64,000 nucleotides of DNA from Gracilaria gracilis (Eukaryota > Rhodophyta > Florideophyceae > Gracilariales > Gracilariaceae). The position numbers and the translations under genes were made by a program. The stretch spans positions 310,001 through 374,000 of the forward strand of contig JARGSG010000057.1 in the NCBI GenBank assembly GCA_030374805.1, given 5' to 3'. The notes beneath the pieces were generated by a model. The model saw only the letters and a list, made by a program, of their open reading frames with translations. It was not told where the DNA came from and ran no database searches. How positions within the stretch are numbered: the first letter of the stretch is position 1; each line of letters starts with the position of its first letter. This document shows, piece by piece, positions 1-10,385 of the stretch.

Positions 1-329
1 GATGCATTCGAAACTTCAACTGCATTTGAATGGACCATGATCTGAAGCCATTCAATGATATGAATGCATTTTAATGGACCAAGTCGTGATCCAGTCAAGA
101 GAATGAATGCATTCAACAGTCCAGTCGTCCGAACCGAGCACTACTTAAATAAACTAAGAAAATTTGGCCCACGTCTAGTGATAACTGCCCACGCGCCGTG
201 GCGCCCATTCCACGTGTATGTGGCCAACCTCCTGACTCATCCGTAATCCACATGTCCTTTCCAGTACAGTGCTTGTTACTATTCATATACTCCTACTAGA
301 AGCGATCGACCGACTTGTCGGAATATGAC
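1..329. other. No gene; short dispersed ATGCATT-containing repeats
   Basis: No convincing coding region. The first 125 bases contain three loosely repeated segments built on ATGCATTyrAA and 'aatggacca', which look like a decayed short tandem repeat. This stretch lies just left of the decayed retroelement and may include its lost terminal repeat, but I could not match it to the 851-bp LTR seen further right. Confidence 0.4.
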
Positions 330-479
330 TAAGTAGTTGGAAACCTCATGTTGAGGGCGTTGCGCCACACGTACCCCTCCTTAGGCAGAATTATCACCTG
401 GAAAAGGGAAACTACGGTGGCGAATAGGGAGGATAAAAGCACGCCCTCGTCTGGCTCGCCGAAAAAATCTCGTTCGCCA

Positions 480-2101
480 CCAGCTCGCACTCGAGTGCAC
501 TCGCAGTTACCATCGCTCCAACGCCTTCTCCAGACACCTCGGCTACCAACGACTTTCCTACTCCAATCCCTGCTGTCAATCTCACCGTGAGTGGGAACGA
601 ACAACCCTCCACCGGGGGATTCACTGGATTCCGTTCCGTGCCCTTACCGAAAGGGGCATAAGATTGATGCGAACCAGAGGCAACCGTCCGGGACAGTTGC
701 GATTTTTTTCCCAAGTGGGGGCGTCACACCGGCTCCGGGGCGGGCGGCACTTGGCCATCCTACGACTCTCTTGTGGGGCTCAATCCGAACGATCGGCAAC
801 AGGCGATGCGCCTCCGGCTTGCGCCGTGGTTCCACAGGATCCGGGTGTTCGACGACGAGCTGATTTCTCAGTATGTCGATGGCAGCGAGCATCTTCCCGG
901 AGACCTGCCGGCTGTTTTCACCACAGCGTGAAATTGGCGCCGGGGCGTCGCCATGTCTGTACACCAGGTTTTCTGTTTGCGGGCGATCCCAGAGCTCAGG
1001 TTCATGCCGCACTCGTGCGGATTGGATACCAAAGGCAAAAATGGGCTCCGTTCGAGATCCTCATCCCGCAAGAGATAAGGTTCGATATCGAGCAGTACCG
1101 CAGTCGCGGGGAGAGGAGCTATTGCGACCGGCTGTCGCCGTTAGGGACTTTCGCTTGGCGAGGATTCCGGGCTGTCTGGCAAGAAGCCCTTTGTTGGCAA
1201 AGACCAGTCATTCGGGCAGAATTCCGCTACCTAGCGCGTTGTTACTGATCCTTTTTCCTCCAGGAATTCATCCACTTTGAGCGTCGCTGCCGTTCCCGGT
1301 TCGAATGATTCATTTCGTATCAAAACTTGGAAGTGGAGTGCATTGCTCCCGCTCACCGACAAGGTCGTTATTTCCCTCTGCCGGCCTGGTGGGCTCAGCG
1401 TAAGGCATGCCGGGGGGCCATATCGAGTTACCCACGCTCTTCACCTTTTTAGAGACATACCTCCTTACGGATCCGCATAGTGGCCTTTGGTCGGTGGTCG
1501 CTACCCAATGGGCTGTCTGCGCTGCGGCATATACTCTCAGCGAGGCCTACGACCAGTACCGACTGTGGTTCCTTCCGTTCATGCGGGCCGGTATCCGTCA
1601 ACTGCATCCCACCATCCCCTTTGGGGTCAGGCTAACGCCGAAGAAGTCGTCTAACTCCTCGAATATATTGACAGTATTGACTGGAAAACGGTCCCGAACG
1701 GGCAGAGTAACCAGCTCGCTGGTGGTAGGGGACATGGCCCAGGCATGGGGCACAATACCGGCTTGGCGGGAGACTTCGTCTATTTCGATCCGTGGAAACA
1801 ACGGGAGATTTCTGCTAACGAAGCGCCCGAACTCCGGAATGCTCCGAGAGAGATCCCAATCAGTGACCCGATTGGGTTCAGGTCAGATGATTACTACCGC
1901 TCAAGCGGGGAAAGCAAGCCAATGTTGTACAATGAACCCGACGCGGCGGGCGCCGCTGACGACGCGATGGTTGTAAGCACTGCTTTGGGTGATGACGAGC
2001 CTGTTCCACAGGAGTCTGAGCCCGCTGCTGAGGCGTCAGCGTTTTCTTCGGCTGCTCCGGCCTCCACAGCGGCTGCCGGAAGCACTCCCCAGACCGGTTA
2101 A
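480..2101 (+). pseudogene. Decayed copy of chromovirus accessory ORF
   Basis: Reading through several stops and frameshifts, this segment is colinear with the antisense accessory protein at 22396-24250. Shared landmarks in order are FRSVPLP (about 625), TWPS/GWPS (about 755), LAPWF/QAPWF, NLPGGLP/HLPGDLP, FDxxxYRxxGExxYxDRL (about 1080), WxRPxxRAExRYL (about 1195), RSRF..QGRYxPLP (about 1295-1390), HxELP...GLWSxxATxW (about 1415-1510), LWFxP and finally GDFVYFDP (about 1770), followed by an acidic Ser/Ala-rich tail ending at a TAA. Here TGG follows GDFVYFDP, where the other copy has TGA. The N-terminal part before FRSVPLP is Ser/Thr/Pro-rich in both. Function unknown; I recognise no domain. 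Confidence 0.75.
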
Positions 2102-2242
2102 AATCGTTAAGCTACCCAAGAATAACACTATTGGGAATGCATTGCCAGCACCACAAGAGGTTTTACGGTCTCATCTAACAGGCTGGGCGAGATCGCCACC
2201 TCTAAGAAATGGGGAGATATATATGAGCCATATCCCGCATAT

Positions 2243-5200
2243 GTGCCCCCATTATCGGCAAACACTAAATTGGAACAGAAGATAGCCGATACCTTTAAGG
2301 CTGAAGAGCACGATCAGGCCATGGAACTAGACCCAGTGAGGAATTGGAGCGAGGAAGTCCAGATCGATGAGGAGAACCAGGCTCTCCAAGACCGGATCCT
2401 CAGTCTCTTAGAAGAATTTGGACCCATGTGGTCGGGCTGGTCACGCCAAATAGAGGCTACAGAACGCCGTATTGATATGGTGCCTGGCTGGAGACCCATT
2501 TACCAGCAGCCTTACCGAGCAGGTCCGAAAGCCCGTGAGGTTGAGCTCAATGAGGTCCAGCGTATACTCCGTGAAGGTGTTATAGAACCCGCTAATGCGA
2601 ACTGGGCCAGCCCTGTGGTTCTGGTCACAAAGAAGATAGGTACCCGTATACGGTTCTGTGTGGACTACAGATTGCTGAATAGTATGACCATCCGGGATTC
2701 GTACCCAATATCTGGAATGGATGAGTGTAGAGATTCGTTGGGCAACGCCAAGATCTTTTCTACGTTCGATACCAATTGTGGCTCTTGGCAGGTACCTATG
2801 AGGCCAAAAAGAAAGGACAGAACTACGTTTACTTGCCACGCTTGGTTATTTCGCTTTATGCATTTGCCTTTTGGGTACCGGAATGCGCGGGCTACCTTTC
2901 AGAGAGCGTTAGATATAATTCTTTGAAGGTGAAGTGGAGAACCGCTATGGTGTACATCGATATCGATGATGTACTCATATATTCCCGAACGGTAGAATAA
3001 CACTTCTACCATGGTAGGGAAGTTATAAACCTTTTGAGCGAATCTGGAGTAACGCTGAAGCTCCCCAAGTGGGAAATCTTCACCAAAGAGGTAGAGTACC
3101 TTGGTCATATCATCACCCGTGGAAGGTTAGAAGTGACGCTGCGGAATATCCGGGTCGTGCAGGAGGCGAAACCACCCACGTCGCAAACGGAAATCCGATC
3201 CTTGTTAAGTGTGTGCAATGTGTACTGCCGGTTTATCAAGGGACTCGCCAAGATAGCGGCTGCCCTCAACAAGAAGCTGCTGAAAGGCCAACCTATAAGG
3301 TTTGGATATCTTAACAATGAGGAAATAGATAAGTTTGAGGCGCTGAAACATATGCTCTTGACACCTCCCATCTTGACACTACCCAAGCTGGTTACGATAC
3401 ACATTGGATACTGACGTTTTCGACGCCCAAATTGATGGTTGTCTTATGCAGGAGCAATAAAACGGCCACAAACTACCTATAGGGTACTGGAGCCGTGCTC
3501 TGAACGCTGCAGAAAAGAATTACACAACAAGCAAAAAGGAATGTTTAGCTGTGGTATAGAGCATGCTGATGCTTCGTCCCTACCTCTATGGTGAAAGGTT
3601 TACGCTTCGAACCTACCATGACGCCCTGCAGTAGATACTCGGTTTCGCCGACGCATCGCTCAGACTTTCCTGATGGCGGTTACGACTTTCAGAGTTCGAG
3701 TACGACGTAAAATACCGTCCAGGTATCATGCAGAATGTCGCAGACGCGATGTTTCGCCTTACCACAGATGGTTTGGATACCGCGCTGGTAGAAAATGATC
3801 TCCCATGCTTTACCACCTCTACAAACCCTGGTGGTGATGCTGATATCTTAGAAGGTTACTGACTTTACACGAAGCGGATACGTGGTTCAGGGACGCCATC
3901 GCTCGGGAAATACTCGCCCTTGAGAATTTCAGACTTCATGCCGATTAACCGTGATAAATAGTTGAAAGAGCAAGCGAACGATGTCTATTGCCGCTCTTTC
4001 ATGGACCAAGTAGGTATGAAACACTCAAAATTTGACTTCGACTGAAATTGTTTTTTTGTAAGGCGAGCTCCCATCGATGGTTCCATTCAGAGGGTGATGC
4101 CCAAGGTGCTGAGTCCTCGGGTGCTGTATCTTGCACACTACCCCAGTCTATCAGGATGCCCTGGAGGTACGAGAATGTACCACACCTTGAGGCAAGGTTA
4201 TTACTGGCGCCATATGGCTCATGATATCTATACCTTTTTAGATCAGTGTGAGTCATGCGTACGAACCCGTGGAGGTCCCCGCAAGCATAGGAAATACTTG
4301 AAACTATTTCCTGCTGCGGGTCCTCTCCCGTTCATTGCAGTAGATCTTCTAGTTCCACTGCCGAAAACCACAGGGAGATATCAGTACATCATCGTAATCA
4401 CCGACAGGTTCTCGAAGCGCACGCGAGCGATACCCTTGAAAGACACGAAATATACAACCCTCATGGTGGCGCACCTCTTGGTGTACTTACTGACAATTGT
4501 TCGGACTTAGCTTCAAAGTTCTTTGAAGCTGTTTGTAACCTCTTAGGTATGAAGCAATACTTCACCACTACCTATAATCCGCAATTGAATAGGCGAGTGG
4601 AGCGCTTTAACCGAACACTGGTATCTAGGTTACGCCACTATACGAAAGAACACCAAACTGGTTGGGACGAGCTCGTGCAGCCCTTGACGTACGCATATTT
4701 CTTCAGGTTCATCGAGCGACGCAAACTACGGCGTTTTGATCTGATATTGTCACGACACCTGCCAGGTATTGTTGTTGAAGGAGATCCTTTAGGACAAAAA
4801 GCCGATGGTACGCTCGCACTGTCACGGGTCAAACAGAATTCCCTTTCTTGCGGTTGAGACGTGCTCTCAATTATGCTGTAAGCAAGCTGACAGCATCCCA
4901 GAAGGGGTACAAGGAGGACTACGTCCGAAAGGTAACCCAAGTGGTAACGGCTACGCAGGTTCAATATGTCTTTATTGACCACCCTCCGAAAGGAGCTAAA
5001 CCACGACCAGGTGATGAAGCCGATGATGAAGCTATTGATAGAGATATCAACTTTAAGCTTCTTCCGAAATCGTCGGGACCTTGCAAGCTAGTTCGGTTGA
5101 CCGACCACACGGTAATGGTGAACCAAGATGGTGTAGAAAATACGATCTCTATTGACCCAATCACGGTCGCACCTCGAACGGTTCGAACCAGGAAGGAACG

Positions 5201-5560
5201 CGGAGAATCTGCGCGTAACCCACTAGCGGTTGCTCTGAGAACTCAGCCCAAAGAAGACGAGATACCCATTGAGATTAATGACGAAGCACAGGGCGACGAC
5301 CCAGACTAAGTACCACCCGCGGGAGTTGCAATCGCTCCATCGCTGGAAGCAACAGCCCTTAGTGGTACTGATGCTAATCTGAACCAAAATGTCGGAGCTT
5401 TACCGTCTCAGGTCTCTAATGAGTTCCCAGTGGAACGCCTTGTAGGTCACCGCCGTACCCAAGAAGGTCGGAAGTACACAGTACACTGATATGGCTGGGG
5501 TGCCGACGGTGATACCACCGAGCCGCCCTCAGCCATACCAAACCACTTCAGGGTAGCTAC
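2243..5560 (+). pseudogene. Decayed chromovirus pol (RT-RNase H-integrase-chromodomain)
   Basis: Reverse transcriptase is clear at 2400-3000: YQQPYRAGP, GVIEPANANWASPVVLV, FCVDYRLLN, and a degenerate catalytic box near 2960 (D-D-V within a Y-I-D-I-D-D-V context). 3034-3414 continues the RT thumb (YLGHIITRGRL). RNase H (3415-3860) is riddled with stops. Integrase is at 4094-4857, with the zinc-finger cysteines CESC, catalytic D in 'AVDLLVPLP', DRFSKRTRA, and RRVERFNR around the catalytic E. A chromodomain remnant at 5427-5560 reads VERLVGHR...KYTVH-stop-YGWG, where TGA replaces the expected Trp. At least eight frame breaks. Not functional. Confidence 0.85.
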
Positions 5561-5628
5561 CGGGACAGCGAGGGAAAGGAAAAGCCGAATGATGAGCAAA
5601 TTTAATAGGTGATGCAATCCTTTAGGGT

Positions 5629-5735
5629 GCGGGATAAAGCCAGGAACGGAAAGAAAGATCACGAACCGCGCCAGCGGCTTCGCACACAAGGTGTGCAGCC
5701 TTGCTCCCTATTGGGCCAGAGCAGTGGCAGAACCA
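5629..5735 (-). repeat. Inverted fragment of the chromovirus LTR (U5 end)
   Basis: The + strand here aligns, at roughly 80-85 percent identity by eye, with the reverse complement of the last ~107 bases of the 851-bp LTR at 13543-14393. Shared runs include ACCGCGCCAGCGGCT, AGCCTTGCTCCCTATTGGG and CAGAGCAGTGGCAGAACC. The match starts at the LTR terminus (TG-like end) and stops abruptly at 5735. Its orientation is opposite to the pol remnant beside it. Confidence 0.8.
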
Positions 5736-6009
5736 CCAAATCAAACGAACACGTCGGTGTTCTCGGAATGCCAGTTTAGTATGCTAGATCGTTAGTTGTG
5801 AAAATAAAAGTCCGAAAAAACTAGCATTTTTGCAGTTTGCGCTAGTTGGCAAGGCAAAAATTTTTTTTTTGGAAATTACGTCTCCGTTCAGTGCAGTTTA
5901 AACTTCACCTACTAGAGTTGAAAGCTAGTTTGCAGTTCTCTTGCCATCGGTCGTAACTTTACATTCCCCACACTTGTCAAAAACACTCTAAAAAATTACG
6001 AACCCACCA
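5736..6009. other. No gene seen
   Basis: AT-richer spacer with short poly-A/T runs between the LTR fragment and the decayed coiled-coil gene. I see no coding or structural signal. Confidence 0.4.
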
Positions 6010-7394
6010 CTAGCTCTCCTCATTCCAACCCTGCATTCGGATCCTGAGTTTCAGTTTCCTAAATTTCAAGTTGAAGGACTCCAACGGAACACTCTCTTCA
6101 TTGTCGAACACCCTCCTAGCCCCAAACCGGCTCCCAACCCCTCCCAGCCTCTTCCCGTCCTGCTCCTCCAGTATGCGCTCCGCCGTTCGAACAGCCGCTG
6201 CCACACTACCAAACCCAACTAGTGGCGCTGCACGCAGCCTCTGCCGCGGCACTCACACCTACCCATCCTCGTCCACCATCACCCCACCCTTCCCCTCTTC
6301 CTCAGCCGACTACCCCCAACCTCCCCTCTATTCCCTTCTCCGCTCCTCCCCCTCACACACCCAGGTCCCCCACGAGAGCCAAGCGTCACCGGTGACTTTT
6401 TTTCTCTTCCCGCCTCCCTCCCAACGCCTGCTTCCCTCACCAGCTCCTTCACCTCCAGCAACAATTGGCACGCCATCTCCACCTGTCTCACTTGCGCCTC
6501 CAACACATCCACATGTCCCCTCAGCTCCATATTCTACTTTTTCAGCGTCACCAGCTCCCTCGCAACGCACTCTACCATCCCACTCACATGCCTTCCGGTC
6601 CTCATTTCTGCCAACGTCATCCATCGTCGAAATCTAATCCATTGGCACCCCAATCTCCGACACACTCAGCACCACCCCTCCCATCTCACCAAACATCTCC
6701 GAAAGCCAGTCCTCCAAATGCTCCTTCAGATCTCCTCCAAGCCTCTTCAACCGCTCCCTCATCTCCGCCGCAAACCTCTTCTCCGCTCCTCCACCCCCTC
6801 CACCCCCATCACACCCACCTCCCTCTCCATCCCCACCTTCCTCCTTCTCCCCATGCAAACCTTGTCGTCACCCTCCTCCTTCGTTCCCGGTGGCATCTCT
6901 GATACCTCCGTTTGGTGAAGCAGAGCCACTAGCAGAGCCACCAGCACAACCACAAGCAGAGCCACAAGCAGAGCCACTAGCAGAGCCACTAGCAGAGCCA
7001 CTAGCAGAGCCACTAGCACAGCCACTAGCAGAGCCACTAGCAGAGCCACTAGCAGAGCCACTAGCACAGCCACTAGCACAGCCACTAGCACAGCCACTAG
7101 CTCCTCGTCCTCGACGTACCCATTCGACATCGCAGAAATAAACGGCAGTTCACGATAACGAAGATAGATAAGAACAAGCGAGATGAACCCAACAGTTGCA
7201 GCACTCCCCCCCACTCCGCACACCCCTGGCTCTGTCGGCCACAAACCCACTTGCGCTGCACAACCCTTTGTATCCCATTCATATCCACTCCTATTTCCCG
7301 CCATTCTTCTCAATTTCCATTTTTTCCCTAGCAATCTCCACATTTTCCCAACCTCGGTCCATACCATATCCAAATGAAACCCCTGATGCACCAC
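6010..7394 (-). pseudogene. Decayed coiled-coil protein gene
   Basis: The - strand is strongly purine-rich and yields consecutive coding-like blocks in shifting frames. 7394-6759 ends in basic and acidic residues after the minisatellite. 6858-6634 carries a heptad-like helix (FAAEMRERLKRLGGDLKEHL). About 6625-6280 carries another helix (VLEAQVRQVEMACQLLLEV) that is separated from an upstream block (ELVTLKK) only by a TAG codon. 6252-6010 is a further block (AAAVRTAERILEEQDGKRL). Together they suggest one long coiled-coil protein broken by frameshifts, a nonsense codon and repeat expansion. I do not recognise the family, and compositional bias alone could produce part of this picture. Confidence 0.35.
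6919..7098. repeat. 12-bp minisatellite, 15 units
   Basis: Fifteen tandem 12-bp units of consensus AGCAGAGCCACT with a few point variants (AGCACAGCCACT, AGCAGAGCCACC, AGCACAACCACA). The period is a multiple of three, so every frame stays open: EPLA repeats on +, LVAL/LVAV repeats on -. It lies inside the decayed coiled-coil gene. Confidence 0.95.
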
Positions 7395-7695
7395 CTCTCA
7401 AGTACCAACGGTACCATAAACTCTTACTTTCTATGCTTTATCTCACAGCATACCTTCTCAAAAACACACTCTTCGACCCTACCTCCTCTGCAGCCCTGCC
7501 GCCCATTTCTTTCCATAACCGAATCATACAAATCCCCTTATCCCCTGGAACCCTTTTTTTATTACCAAACCAACAGCCCAGTAGTATACTTTAAGCTTTC
7601 CCTACTTCTTAGAATGTAAACCACTTTCCTTTCACAGCTACCAGCACCCGACACCTTCCAACAGCCTATATCTTCAATCAAACATACTCATCGCA
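7395..7695. other. No gene seen; pyrimidine-rich spacer
   Basis: C/T-rich on the + strand, without codon structure that I trust. It probably holds the upstream region of the ketopantoate-reductase-like gene that starts at 7696. Confidence 0.4.
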
Positions 7696-8463
7696 ATGAG
7701 CTCTTATTTGACTTCCCCCCGTTCTACAATCATCCCAGCTGTTGTCCTAGGTAAAGGCCGTATTGGCACCATGATTTACAACAATGGTTCCCCTCGAGAC
7801 ACCTTTCTCTCCATCGAAGACTTCATTTCCGCAGATTGCCTTCTCCAAGGTCCAATTTTCTTCTGTGGCAGGAACGACCTTCTCGAAAAAGTAATTATAT
7901 CTTGTCCAGCATCACGAGCAGAATACTTGGTCTTCATCCAGAATGATCATATTCTTCCCATCCTTTCCCACCACGGAATTGAGCACTGCACAAGAGCCGC
8001 TCTTTACATCGCCGTTCCCAGTGTCGGCGCCTCCGCACAAGATGGTGTCACACCTCTCTCTCCCGATGGTGTAACCACAGCCAACTGAAAGTGGGGTCTT
8101 GCAATAGCTGAACGCCTCTGGACAGCAGGTCTCACTTGCAGTATCGTCGACGAAAACACCTTTTCCAAGTCTTACTACCAAAAGCTCGTTTGGATGTCTT
8201 CCTTCAATCTCGTTGGTTCTTCATTTGGATTCGTTACCATGCATGAAGTGGCTACAAAGTACAAAATTATTGTCTCAACTATAATGAAGGAGCTTCTAGG
8301 GATAGTCACCTTCAACACAGGTCTCTCCTTCAACACCCCTTCTACAGTGGAATCCCTTCTCGAATACGGCAGCAACCTTAATTCCTTTCCAGCCTTTTTC
8401 TCGGAGTATGAATCCAGAAATGCTTACTTCTACTTCACCTCTGCAACCAAAAATGGCGGATAA
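7696..8463 (+). pseudogene. Ketopantoate reductase-like gene, broken
   Basis: Resembles the ketopantoate (2-dehydropantoate) reductase fold. An N-terminal Rossmann motif GKGRIG is at residues ~19-24, a strand-helix region (YLVFIQND, then YIAVP) follows, and a C-terminal helical part carries YQKLVWMSSFNLVG. One in-frame TGA at 8086-8088 (codon 131) separates the two halves; both halves read in the same frame, so a single nonsense change (probably TGG to TGA) or a sequence error would explain it. The last codons (about 8440-8463) derive from antisense of the neighbouring copia reverse transcriptase, so the true C-terminus is missing. A distant algal/plant KPR-like protein is the likeliest relative; the substrate is unknown. 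Confidence 0.6.
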
Positions 8464-10383
8464 ACTGAGAATAGTCCTAATTGAACATTTTCTAATAGTT
8501 GTTGAATTATGAATAAGGATGTTGTTGTCCTTATCCCGATGTCCTTGGGCAATGAATCGAGCTTTGTAAAGCTCCTCAGGTGTCCTTTTGTTCTTTATAC
8601 TAAGAGCGAAGCGTCCTCGGATTATATTGGCATTCGGTGGGATGTCTCCAATCTTGACCGTTTTCCAAGTTTCCCTTTTCTGCAAACCCTCGATCTCTTT
8701 CTTTCTTGCCGCATCAAACTGCACAAGATGCTTGCAGGGATCTCTAGGTTGGAGAATTTCCGTAATGTGGGTTGAAAATTCTTCTGGAGAGCTAAAATCG
8801 GAGAAAAACGATTGGAGTATGTCGATATAGGAAGGGGATTGAGTCTCTGTTTCAGAACTGTTGTCGTCAATGTAGGGTTTGACCTGAGTGACGTTGTGTT
8901 TGACTTCGGAGCCGTTGCGATCGATGCAGATTTTTTTGTTGTCAATCTTTTTGATCTTGTACCGTCCGGTCCAAGGGGGTGTAACGTCTTCACGATACAC
9001 AATGACTTTCTGACCGACTGTAAAGTCGATTTTGGTCACCGCAGGGATTCTACGGTTCAATGCGGTACGGAGTCTAAGTTCATTAGAGATGGTCTCCATT
9101 TCGTTGCGAGCTAGCGTCAACGCTTCCATGCGTGCGTGCTGGTCTGGCAGCTTAGATGCAACGCCAGAGAAACGAGGAAGTACTCCGAACGCCAATGGCG
9201 AAGGGAGGAGGCCTTCTGGGTTCATGGTGTCGTTCATAGCTTTGACGGCAAGGTTGAGTGCCAGTCTAAAGTCTACGTTAGGACGTTCGTGTCGAATCTT
9301 AGTGTAGATTCTGCGAAGGGGGTCGTGGTATCTCTTTCCGGAACCAAGTGAGTTGTGGCTTTCGACCCCGGAGAGGGAGAATTTGACACCGTTCTCTTCC
9401 ATAAGAGTCTGCCAACGTGGGGAGGTGAAGACAGAGCCCTGGTCGCAGCGAATGGAGTCAGGAAAACCGGTGTAAATTGTTGTCCAGCATTCAAGGAATG
9501 CGTTCCAGACAGAATCGAGGGATTGGCCATTGACGAAAACGGCGGCGCTGAAGTGCGTTTGAAGATCGACGACGTGGAGTATGGCTCTTTGATTAATGAA
9601 CATTAGATCTAGAGATAACTCTCGGTTGAACACGACGCCGTGGGGAAAGGATACTTGAAAGCTTTGGGGTTTCGGGGTGAAACGCTGACAAGTTTTGCAA
9701 GCTTTGGTGACTGCTTCTGGTAACTCTTTTGTTGCCTTGTTGGCGTCTTCGGGTTGGGCCTTTTTTATGAGATTAAAGAGTTTTCCGGTTGAGGGGTGGT
9801 AAAAGTGAAGATTTAGTTTCCGGATTTCAGCTTTAGTGAAACTGATGTCAATGAATTCGTTCCAATCGAGGTAGAGGTGACCAAACGTGCGTGTGATTGG
9901 CATATTCCAGCCTCTGGTGCAAACCAGGTCGTTAGTAACATTGTTGGCATAGATTCTCTCGTGGTCCATGAAGTTGAGGACAAGAAGAAGCGGAATGTTG
10001 GCGTCGATGACGTCAACGGAGAGCTTCAAGATACGTCCGTTGGGGGCGTGTATTCGGATTGGAATGTTACCAATCGGCTTGAAAATTGTGTTACCGAGAC
10101 GGTATCTCAGGCGCGACTTGTGGTGCTTAAAGCGGATGTCAACTGACTTGCAGTAGGCGCGGGCCTGCTGTAGTCCGATGATGCTTCGTTGGGCTCTGGT
10201 GTCCAAGCATGCGCCATTGAAATGCTCCGTGGGGGCCTTGTCCGCGATGGTTGAAACATCGCAAGCAAGTATTTCTATCGGTGGCTTTTTGTACTTATTT
10301 CTACTACTACGTTTACCAGCTATCTTACGTGCTACTTTGGGGACTAGGGTCTGAACTCTACTGGGGAAGGCAACAGAGTTCAC
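8445..10383 (-). pseudogene. copia-type Pol: protease, integrase, start of RT
   Basis: About 640 residues of polyprotein. The aspartic protease box reads CLDTRAQRSIIG; the usual DTG/DSG glycine is Arg here, so the protease is probably dead. Integrase follows: zinc-binding HFYHPSTGKL...CKTC, catalytic D in LSLDLMFI, second D in RCDQGSVF, E in SGVESHNS. A GPY/F-like module follows integrase (PPWTGRYKIKKI...VKHNVTQVKPY). Then RT begins (KEIEGLQKRETW, KARFIAQGHRD) and stops near SLSAIFG. The downstream frame continues as antisense of the neighbouring gene. Pol is in the -1 frame relative to gag and directly abuts the gag stop, with a T-run (GGATTTTTAG) there that could permit frameshifting. Confidence 0.8.
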
Positions 10384-10385
10384 GT

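Larger units (their letters stand above)
330..5735. mobile_element. Decayed mosaic Ty3/gypsy chromovirus
   Basis: A heavily mutated chromovirus. Left to right it contains a copy of the accessory ORF (about 480-2101, + strand), a reverse transcriptase-RNase H-integrase-chromodomain remnant (2243-5560, + strand) and a fragment of the family LTR in reverse orientation (5629-5735). Gag and protease are not recognisable. In the complete relative at 13.5-25.1 kb the accessory ORF is antisense to pol and lies after it; here it is on the same strand and before it. The arrangement fits a minus-strand element whose core was inverted and partly deleted, or nested fragments. It contains many stops and frameshifts and is certainly inactive. 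Confidence 0.75.

Noticed and set aside
6071-6900. Pro/Ser-rich open frames on the + strand
   Set aside because: They are the complement of the purine-rich, coiled-coil-like - strand and show only low complexity.
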